Source: Heterobasidion occidentale (Eukaryota > Basidiomycota > Agaricomycetes > Russulales > Bondarzewiaceae). Taken from it: 64,000 bases of DNA. The stretch's first letter is position 1. Each line of letters starts with the position of its first letter. Below, piece by piece: positions 22,566-32,099 of this stretch. Both the position numbers and the translations under genes were made by a program. The stretch is taken from the NCBI GenBank assembly GCA_039111635.1, contig JBCAQO010000006.1:2666001-2730000 (forward strand), given 5' to 3'. The notes below the pieces were generated by a model. The model saw only the letters and a list, made by a program, of their open reading frames with translations, had not been told where the DNA came from and did no database searches.

Positions 22566-24469
22566 AGTGCATTGTGGGACCGCCGCTGCGCCTGCTGTAA
22601 GATCAGACCCCGGCGTCCGTCCGCAGTTAGGCGTCCATGAAATCACGCTTCCGAGACGCACAGCGCGCACCGGCCGCGCGCCGCGTTTCTGCGTCGAAGC
22701 GTCCGCATCCGTACATCCTTCCGTCCATGCATCCATGCATGCATCTATTCATTAGAGAGAGCATCTGATCTAGAGCGGGTTCGAAGCGTCTGTGGCGGGC
22801 GATCCTCCATCGATAGGCTCGCCTCGGGGACGGACGGCGACGCGGGCCCTTCGGGGCCTCCGGAAGGCTCGTGCGCGCCTCCTGCATGCATGCATGCGCG
22901 TGCCGCTCGCCGCTGCTATCGCTATCATATGCATCGTCTCGTTGTCTCGTTGTCTCGCTGTCTCACTATCACCGTGTCAGCTGTAGCAGCGCCGTAGCTG
23001 TATTGGCTGCTGTTGGCACTAGTTGGCACTCTGTTGGCACTCTGTTGGCTGCCGCTCCGGATGGGACGGGGTCGCGATCGATCCGCCGATCCGGGCGCCC
23101 TGCGATCGCACCGATATAGTCAGGGCTGCAGCTGCGGGAGCTGTTCCTGTGGCTCTGCGTGCGTGCGTGCGTGCGTGCGCGAACTTGCGAGAGGCGTGGG
23201 CATCGTCTGTGAGAAGGGAGGGAAGGGACGGGAAGAGAACGTTCCGCGTCGAAGAAGGGAAACGTTCGATGAAGGGGTGGGTAGAACCTGGTAGGACCAC
23301 GCGGTGGGGGCCAGGAGAACAGGGGTGCGACGCGAGGCCGAGGAGTGCCCAAGGGCGCCGGGATCGCCAGCGACTCCGCAGGACGAGAGAGGGCGCGTGT
23401 ACATGCCCACTGCTCCGATGGCACCTGGAATAACGGTTCGTGAGAGACGAGGGTGGATCCACCCGCTCGCTCGCCGACGGGGTTTAGCGCAGTTCGATAT
23501 GAATGAATGAATGAAGGGGTGCGGGGTACAGCAGTCTGCTAGGGATCTGCAGACGAAGTGGAGAAGGCCCCGAAGAGGATTAGGCCGTGCCGTGCCGTGC
23601 TTGCGATCGGAGGCTCCGAGCACAGATGCACAGTTAACGGTTGCGCGCGGGCGCGCGTCCGGCGTCCTTGTCTCGGCCGGGCACTGGCAGCGAGGCCCAA
23701 CGTCGTACGCGTCCAGAGCTTCGGATCGGACGAGCCGCGAGAGGCACAAGGGCGGCGCGCACATTCATAGCGCGGAGGTGGACGACTGGCCCGCGGGAAC
23801 GAGCGGACGTCGGTGTCGGTGTCGGTGTCGGGCGTTCTGCCACTGGGGCATGACGTCAGACTCGCTCGTTTATCCCGAAACGGCAATCGACCTGCCTGCT
23901 TCTGCTTCTGACCCTTCTGACCTCCGACGCGAGCCCGCTCGTCCGCTGCGACATCGTCCAAGCGAGATCGGCGGCGTGAGTAAGTGCGAGCAGTTGGCAT
24001 GCGAATCACCTTCCGACGGCACAAGCTCAAGCCAGAAGCCGGTCGACGGATGATGGCTGATGGCTGATAGACGGTGAGTGTCGTTCGGCGGGAGAAACGT
24101 CGGGCGAAGAGCTACTTACCGTAGGCGGCTCCATTCATCGACCCCGCGCGAGCAGAGCGCCGCCTCTGTAATGTATGTTGGAACCTGCCTCGCTTGGCAA
24201 CGTACGTACCCCGCGCCTTGCAGCTTGACGCCCAAATGCCAGTCTTCTCACTTGGATGTCGCGTGGGGATACGGACGCGCACATCCGTCCGCGCTCCGCC
24301 TACCCGCCCGCCCGCGCGGTCGGCGTCCTGCCCACGGCTGCCCGGCGTGACTGCCGCGAGCAGGCGGGGGACAGGCGAAGGCAGGCGGGTTCCGTAGGCA
24401 ATGGAAGCCCGCGCGGCTTCGCGCACTAACGCTAGCCACGCCCGCTAGCCAGCCACGCCGAGCGGCACA
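22566..24469. other. GC-rich interval without a recognised gene
   Basis: Many overlapping ORFs on both strands reflect high GC rather than coding. There are short simple repeats (GTGC)n at about 23157-23180, ATGC-type at 22725-22745, and TGTTGGCACTC repeats near 23010-23050. No motif of a known family was found in any frame. Confidence 0.55.
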
Positions 24470-25198
24470 TAAGACCCCGCCCGCTCTCCACCCCGCTCTC
24501 TCCTCTTCTCTCTTCTCCTCTCCTCTCCTCTACCCCACTCTCCTCTCCCCGCTCCAGCCTTCCTTCCCACGCCCTACCCCGCACCCGGCCCCGCGAGCCC
24601 CCAAGCCCGTGCGACCCCCCTCCCGCAGGCGCAACCCCGGCGAAACCTCGACGCCCAGGTTTCCCCATCCGCGCACACATCGCCCGCACCGCGGCGCCCC
24701 CTGCCCTGCCCTGCCCTCGTCCCCAGCCTCCCTCGCCCAAACGCTCCTTGTCCACACGCTCCCTGTCCACGCGCTCGCCCACGCCCACGCTCGTTGCCTC
24801 GTCTGCTCTGCGCCCGCGATCGCAAGCGGCGCCCGTCTGCCCTTCCTTCCAACCTTCCTGTGCCCTGCTGTGTGCCGCGAGCTTCGCCTTCGACGCGCGA
24901 TAGACATCGGAGACACACGCTCCTCCTGACTGGCTCTCTGGCCGCCTGACCGCCACACAGGAAGCCCCAGGCTACTTAACCTCCCAAGTTTCTCCTCCCC
25001 GTCCTTCTGCCCTCTGCCCTCTGCCCTCTGCCCTCCTTCCCCTTCCCCTTCGACCTTCCCCTCGACCTTCCCCTTCGACCTTCCCCTCCACCTTCTTATT
25101 TCCTCTCTTCCCCTTCGACCCTTCCGCCCTCGACCCTTCGACCTCACCCTTGACCTTCGACCCTGCCCCACCTCCCCGCACCGATCGATCACCCCAAG
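24470..25198 (+). promoter_or_regulatory. Long C+T-rich tract upstream of the sugar transporter
   Basis: About 700 bp strongly biased to pyrimidines on the plus strand, with TCTCC and CCTTCGACC repeats and a CTGCCCT tandem at about 25006-25034, running up to the transporter ATG at 25199. Pyrimidine-rich leaders are common before highly expressed fungal genes. A promoter/5' UTR role is inferred from position. Confidence 0.45.
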
Positions 25199-28100
25199 AT
25201 GGGTGCCGCCCCCGCCCTCGCCCCCGCAGCCGCGGGCTCGCAGACCTACGCGGGCCTCGTCGACCCGTCCGCCGCGCCGTGGTGGAAGAACCGCCGTGCG
25301 TGCTCCGCTTCGTTCTCTCTCCCCTCTCCCCTCTTCCCTGCTCTCTGCTTCCTGTTCCACCTCGTCGCTCGATTGTGAGTTTGACTGGCTGACACGTCGC
25401 GTAAACGTAACCGCGAACGGACTCGCGAACGGGAATGCAGGATTGCTAGCGCTGAACGGGTGGATCGCGCTCCTGTCAGTCCTCTTTCCTCTTCCTCCGC
25501 GTGCCCTCCCCCCCTCCCCCATCATCAGAGAACCTGAGCGCTGACGCGCGCACACGGACAGGCTGATCACATCCACCACGAACGGATACGACGGTGAGCC
25601 GCGCCCGTCCTCTGTTCCTCTTCGTGTTCGCTCTTGCAGCTGATTGCGGTGCCGAATGGTCGTGCTTGCGCCCGTCGCTCTCCCCTTCGCTGTCGTTCTG
25701 GCGGATGCCGTTGTCGTTGTCGTCGGGATGGGCAGGGAGCATGATGAGTGCGTACGCCCCCGCTGCATTGTCGCGCGCACCCGCACGGCTAACCGCTCGT
25801 CCGGCCGCCGGTGCCCCCGTTCGCCTGGGTGCATAGACGGCCTGCAGTCCCTCACGCAGTGGGAAGACGACTTCGACAACCCCTCAGGCGGCATGGTGAG
25901 TCTTCACGCCTACGTTCACGTCCACGCAGACCCGTTCTCTAAACCATGCGCGATTCCTCCCTGTCTCCCTCCTTCCTAATTGACATCGCCCTCTGCAGCT
26001 CGGCCTCCTCAACGCCATCCAGGTACGCCCCGCCCTCCCTTACCCTCCCTCACGCCAGCTCACCCCCACCCCTCTCGACGCCGCGCGCCAGAACATCGGC
26101 TCGCTCTGCGCGTACCCCTTCGCGCCGTACGTCACTGACGGCCTCGGCCGGCGCCCCGCCATCCTCCTCGGCGCGTCCCTCATGCTCGTCGCGACCGCGC
26201 TCCAGAGCGCCGCGCACTCCGTGCACATGTTCATCGGCGCGCGGTGCGTTCCCTCCCTCCCTCCCCTTGCTTCCCTGTCTTTCCTGTCTTTCCTCGGCCT
26301 TCCCTCGGGTTCGTTTCCTCGTGTTCCCTGTGCGACCCTCGCGGTTGATCGTGCCTTGTGCTCCCGTCCCTTGCGACGATGCACACGCGCCGCGCCCCGT
26401 GGGCGCCGCGGCCGCGAGGCTGGGCGGAGCGAGACGAGACGCGGCGGAGCCCCTGTCGCGCTTCCTTTGCGATACTTGACGGCACGGACGCTGACGCTGC
26501 CACCCCCCCACCCCCCCCCCCCCCCGGCCGCCATCCCCCGCCATCCCCGCGCCCGCGCGCGCGATGCTCTAGGTTCCTGATCGGCTTCGGGCTCACGTTC
26601 GCGGCGTCCGCGGCGCCGCTGCTCGTGACGGAGATCGCGCATCCGTCGCAGCGCGGGCAGGCGACGTCGCTGTATAACTCGCTGTGGTCAGTCCGAGCTC
26701 CCTGCTTGCCTTTTCTCGTTCCTTCCTGCACCGATAGAGCGCGCTGACGGATGACCGAACGGTGGTGGTGGTGGTGGTGGTGATGGTGCGTGGGTGATAG
26801 GTTTTTGGGGAGTATCATGTGCGTCGCTGGATTTTCGCAGCCGTGCTGTGTCTTCCTGATTGGATTTATGTTTCGATTCGCGCACGCACAGAGCGGCGTG
26901 GACGGTGAGCGCCGCGCCGCTGTTGCGTTTCGTCTCCGCTGACACTGCTGATCCTGACGCCGACGCCGACGCCGACGCTCGCGCGCGCGCGCACAGACCT
27001 TCGGCACGTTCACGATCCAGAGCAGCTGGGCGTGGCGCATCCCGTCGATCCTGCAGGGCCTGCCGTCGGCGGTGCAGGTCGGCCTCATCTGGTTCTGCCC
27101 CGAGTCGCCGCGGTGGCTCGTGAGCAAAGGACGGTCAGCCCACGCGCGTTTTCTGCGTCTCGCTTTGCGTATGGCTGATTTTGTTTTGTCTTCTTGCTTC
27201 TCGTGGCCGTGCAGGGAGGCGCAGGCGCTCAAGACCCTCGCGTACTACCACGCCAACGGCAACGCGTACGCGCTCTCGTCCTCTGTCATCATTGATTCAT
27301 CCCGCGGTGCTGACGCGCTCCTGTGCCGCCGCCGGCGACAGGCAGGACCCGCTCGTGGAGTACGAGTTCGAGGAGATCAAGGCGGCGATCAAGCTCGACC
27401 GCGAGGTCGCGGCCGACGTCGGGTGGCTGAGCCTCGTCCGGACGCCGGGGAACAGGAGGCGCATGCGGATCATCATCGCGATCGCCTTCTTCTCGCAGTG
27501 GTCGGGCAACGGACTGGTGTGAGTGCGCGCGCGTCGTCGTTTGGGGTGCGTGAGGCTCACATGTGTGCGTGCGCGCGTTGCAGGTCGTATTGTGCGTTTT
27601 TCTCGGTGGGTTGAGGAGGGGGAGGGCGCTCATGGCGTGTGCTGCTTTGATAGATCTCAAGCGGGTCTGCGATTCGGTCGGCAGTGCGTTCTTCTTCTCC
27701 CGTCTGCCCTCCTCACGCGGCTCACGCTCCTCGTGATATGCAGTCACCGACCCGACGATGCAGCTTCTCATCGTGCGTCCCCATATTGTTCCCCGTGGCG
27801 TCCCAGTCGTCCTCAGATCGCCCCGCTGTGACGGGATCGTAGAACGGCGTGCTCAACATCTGGAACTTCTTCGTCGCCGTGGCCGCTGGCCTGCTCTGTG
27901 ACAGGGTCGGCCGGCGGCGGCTGTTCATCACCTCCACCGTCGGTGCGTGCTCCGCCGTGCCCCGTCTTCGCGCGCGCGCTGACTCCGCGCCGTGCCGCGC
28001 CGCGCGCAGGGATGCTGGTATTCTGGATCATCCAGACCATCTGCTTCGCGGAGTACTCGAAGCACGGGAACCCGGCGACCGGCCGCACTGTCATCGCGAT

Positions 28101-29142
28101 GATCTGTACGTCCCCCGTCTCGTCCTCGATGCGCCTCTGGTCCCGTGCGCACGCTGACCGGCGCCTTCTTTTTGCGGTCCGCGCAGTCGTGTATTACGCC
28201 TTCTGTGCGTTCCTGTCTTTTTCTTCTCGCGCGTCCGAGTGAGTGGCTGTTGTGCTGACTGGGTGGGGCGTCGGACGACCGAGGGACAAAGACGACGTGA
28301 GTCTTTCTTGGGGATGTCGTGTGGTGTTCGTGGAGTGACTGCTTGGATCGTGACAGATTGCGTTCACCCCACTCATCGTGTCGTGAGTGGCCCGTCCGTT
28401 CGTCTGCGCGCGAGCGTGCTCACGTTCCGCACCTCAGGTACTCCGTTGAGATCCTGCCGTTCGCCATCCGCGCGAAGGGCTTCACCGTGTTCAGCTTCGC
28501 CGTCTCGCTGTCCCTGATCTTCAACCAGTGCGTCGACGCGCTCCGCCCGCCTTTTTCCTGCCCTGCGCTGACCGCGTGACATGCTTGTGCACAGATACGT
28601 GAATCCCATCGCGCTCAACGCGTCAGTCCCTCCCATCCTTCTCATTTCCGCACCAGACTGATTGCTCGTCCACTGCAGCCTCGGATGGAAATACTACGTG
28701 AGTCGTGCGGTGGCCGGGTGGGGCCGAGACCCCGTGCGCTGACCGCAGCCGCAGCTGGTCTACGCCTGCTGGCTCGCCTTCGAGGCTGTATTCGTTTTCG
28801 TCTACATTATCGAAACCAAGAACGTGCGTCGCACAGTCCCTCTTCCACCCTCTCCCGCGATGACCCGCCGCTGACTTGCGCGCGCACTCCGCCAGCGCAC
28901 GCTGGAAGAAACAGCCGCGTACGTCTTTTGACGCTTCTTGCTTCTTTGTGGCGCACTGATCTGACGACCTGACGGCCGCGTCCCACAGGCTGTTCGACGG
29001 CGCGGACACCGTCGCGCAGATAGAGCAGCGAGCCGCCGAGCACGCGGGCACGAGCACGAGCTCCGAGCACGACGGCCAGGATCCGGAGAAGCGCGGCGGG
29101 AGCGTGGAGAAGGCGGAGGTCGAAACGGGGAGCACGAGCTGA
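25199..29142 (+). CDS. MFS sugar transporter (SP family) in 27 exons with 5 nt and 8 nt micro-exons
   Basis: 537 aa, all 26 junctions in phase. Exons: 25199-25295, 25441-25474, 25562-25593, 25736-25747, 25837-25895, 25999-26022, 26092-26243, 26573-26686, 26801-26818, 26892-26904, 26997-27133, 27215-27265, 27342-27518, 27584-27591, 27654-27683, 27744-27772, 27843-27942, 28010-28105, 28187-28204, 28292-28296, 28357-28382, 28438-28527, 28595-28621, 28679-28697, 28755-28823, 28896-28918, 28989-29142. It has the hallmark motifs of proton-coupled plasma-membrane sugar porters: TNGYDGSMMNGLQSL, DGLGRRPAILLG, PESPRWLVSKGR, DRVGRRRLFITS, VEILPFAIRAKG and ETKNRTLEE. The sequence style is that of lactose-permease/hexose-type fungal transporters; the exact sugar is unknown. 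The C-terminal tail is charged and cytoplasmic (EHAGTSTSSEHDGQDPEK). Confidence 0.92.
26502..26525. repeat. C-homopolymer tract in a transporter intron
   Basis: Seven C, one A, then fifteen C, in the intron between exons 7 and 8 of the transporter. A (GGT)n microsatellite lies at 26760-26782 in the next intron. Both are prone to sequencing and replication slippage but do not touch coding sequence. Confidence 0.9.
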
Positions 29143-29614
29143 GGGCGCCGGCGGTAGACGGCTTGGGACGTCGTGCGACGTCGTCGTGCCTGGGGATATT
29201 GGTGTTGGTGTCCCCTTGGATGGGCAACTAATTTTGGCTTCTGCGTGCATGGTTCTTTCTCTCAAGCTCAAGTCCCTTCATCATTGTGTATTAAATATTC
29301 AACGTGCGATGGTGATCTACATATATCTGCGGACTTGAGGACTCTGGCGATTGCAGAGATGATTTTTAGGACTTTGCCTGCACTTGCTGGTATTTAAAAA
29401 AATGAAGCAAGTTCCAGGGTGCCAACCAGCTCCACAACGATGGCGTGGGGAAATTGAAATGGCCTGCTGCTGCTCAGCGCCTCCGACTTAGACCCGACTT
29501 CGTATTCGCCTTGAGCTGGCCTTCCACATACCCAGACACATCCCAGGACGCACATCCTAGACGCCTCGACGCAGAGCAGAAGCGCATCTGATACCCCACA
29601 AAGAGCCGGCAGAG
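29143..29614. other. Intergenic, transporter 3' flank to PC-esterase 2
   Basis: The AT-richer section near 29270-29420 likely includes the transporter 3' UTR. No ORF of interest is seen. Confidence 0.55.
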
Positions 29615-31166
29615 ATGGGCGTCCAACCGCGCGGGCTCGTCGTCAAACTGACAGCCATCGGCGCCCTGCTCTCCTTCATCACCCTCCTTTACTTCTACAC
29701 CGGTGCGTCCCAACGCGTCCGACTGCCCTCCCTCGGATCCCTCTTCCCCTCCGACGGCCGCGCGCGCGCGTTCTGCGCCCCCGAGGCGTGGGCCGACGGC
29801 CACTGGGCGCGGCAGCGTCCACCGGGCGGCAACGAGACGCTGACGGCGCCCCGCGACGTGTTCGCGTACAACGGCTTCGAGGGATGCGCGAGCGACCGCG
29901 AGTTCTTCTGGCATCTCGGCGCGGACAAGGAGGAGCAGTGGGACCGCTTCCCGGACGTGGTGGACTATGAGTGGGTGCCCGGCGAGCAGTGCGCGGGCGT
30001 CCGGCCGCTGACGGGGGACGCGCTCGTGCGGGATCTCGTTGAGCAGGGCGGGTGGCTCGTCCTTGGAGGTGCGTGCGCTGTGCCTTCGCGCCTGTCCGTG
30101 CGCTTGCTCAGCCGTCGCCTGCAGACTCCATCACGGAGAACCACTTTTTCTCGCTCTCCTGCACCCTATTCCCGCACGTCCGCGCAACCCCCAACTACAC
30201 CGAAAACCCTTACTTCGACCGAGCGTGGCCGCAGAACCTCTACCTCAACCCGAGCTCCCCGCTCCTCCCGTCCCTGCGCCTCCCGCCCGGCTTCTCCATC
30301 GAAGAGACGCCGCTCATCACCTTCCGCCGCGTCGACCTGCTTCTCGAGCAGACCGAGATCGAATCCGTGCACCGCACGCTCCATCCAGAGATGTACGCCG
30401 ACGGGTCCGACTTTGCGCTCTTCAGCGACGAGAAGTTCTGGTCGCTGAGCCCGTCCGAGTACATGCCGATGTTCACCGCCCCGCTCCCGCGCGCGCGCTA
30501 CGCGACGCTCGTCGTCAGCACCGGCGGGCACTGGACGACGACGCTCCTCAGCGGGCTGCGCGACCCGAGCCGCGAGCACGACGGGTACGGGATCGAGCAC
30601 GTGCTCGAGCTCTTCGCGGCCGCGATGCGCCGCTGGGCGGAGGACGTGCAGCGCGCGATGGACGAGGACCGCCGCGTGCAGACGCGCAAGGCGCTCGCGG
30701 GCCTGGTCGGCGGCGGGGGCGGAGGCGGCGCGGCGGAGGGCGAGCGGCCGGTGACGCGCCAGGTCGTCGTGCGCGCGTACCTCCCCGGCCACGAAGACTG
30801 CCACAGCTTCCGCGCGCCGTGGGCCGAGCGGCAGCCGTTCAAGTGGAACTGGTACAACTGGGCGTGGATCGGCGACATGAACGCGCGGTTCCAGGTGCGC
30901 GGCGTCTTCTCCCGTGCGCGTTCTCGCGCTTGACTACGACGGGGTTGCTGACGGCGATTTCTGGGCGGGGGTAGGAGATCCTGGCGTCTGCGGCGTCGTA
31001 CCCCGATATCCACTTCCTCCCCATCGACCGCCCTGCGCTGCTCCGCCCGGACGCGCATGCAACGGGCGACTGCCTGCACCTGCTCACGGGCGCGGGCGTG
31101 CTCGAGGGGTGGACGCATTATATCTGGCACTTCGTCACGCGCCAACTCCCGGGGCGCATTCGGTGA
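29615..31166 (+). CDS. PC-esterase / Cas1-like type II membrane protein, copy 2
   Basis: Exons 29615-30068, 30125-30894 and 30975-31166 (471 aa), with intron positions matching copy 1 at 237-1910. An N-terminal hydrophobic anchor (residues about 11-27) precedes the shared block FEGCASDREFFWHLGAD. GDSITENHFFSL contains the GDS motif, again split by intron 1, and the C-terminus carries RPDAHATGDCLH, the DxxH box. The two proteins align along their length; copy 2 adds a Gly-rich insert ([14 protein letters not shown]) before the RQVVVRAYLPGHEDCH block. It is much richer in GC than copy 1. Same inferred role: acyl transfer to or from a cell-wall or Golgi glycan, substrate unknown. Confidence 0.72.
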
Positions 31167-32099
31167 TCGCGTCGGACATCGCGGGGCGCGGTGTGCACAC
31201 ACCGGACAAAAGTGCGTCGGACGGACTGAGGTGCTCGCTGGGTGTATTTGATCTTGTTGCTTGTCGTCATACCATAGAGCTATGCACGGACGTCGTTTAT
31301 TGCTGCTAAATTTATATGTACACTGCAGGCTCCCGTGCGGCGGGTGGAACGCCGTCTTTCAGTCGGGCATAGATGCTAACGATCCGTGTAGGTCGGTGCA
31401 CTGTGATCTGCACAAGCATCGTCTTGACGAACATCACGATCCCAAACGGCGCCGCCAGTGGCTTTGTCGCTCCGCCAATATCCGCGCTCTCGCCTGTCAT
31501 GCTATTCGGCCTGGCCACTCAGACGACGTAGGCGGCCTGAGAAATATCTAACATTGTCACCCATGGCAACGAGCAAGCCTGACGTTCGATCGTATTTGTT
31601 ACGACGAAGATTCCACCGTCCATTTTTTACCCCCGAAGCAGGTACCACAATGCTCGTTTCGTCCTCACGGCGATAGGTCGTCCGAAGTCAAACCTGTCCA
31701 AAGCGGAGCTTACACGGATTGACAACTCGCAGACAGCCAAGAATTCAGTGCCCAACGAAAGGCGGATGCGATAGAATTACACGTTTCAAAAACCGATTGC
31801 GGACGTGGTAGTACACAGAAGCCATAGACAGTCCTAAGGATGAGCACGAGAGGAACGATCGCACCGACCCTGGCAGACGAAGACTTCAAAGGAAGGAGCG
31901 GATGGACAAGATCAGACGGGAAAAATACAAGGTGGGTTTTGAAATGGCTATCGGAGTCGACTTTTGGGAGGCAAGACACGAGAGAAGGCGAGACCTCTTG
32001 TCATGAATGCTGGACGACATCCCTGCTCAGCGTGTTCGATCAGTCCACCCGCAGGCAGTGGGTGCACCATGACTCGATCCTCGCTGTATCTGCCACTCC
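31167..32099. other. Interval without a supported gene
   Basis: Short minus-strand ORFs (31312-31518 and 31710-31979) contain hydrophobic stretches, but I could not splice them into a recognisable protein. It includes the 3' flanks of two convergent genes. Confidence 0.5.

Noticed and set aside
24530..25894. 454-codon minus-strand ORF
   Set aside because: It is the complement of the pyrimidine-rich leader and the first transporter exons. The product is Gly/Arg/Glu low-complexity and the plus strand has a validated spliced gene.
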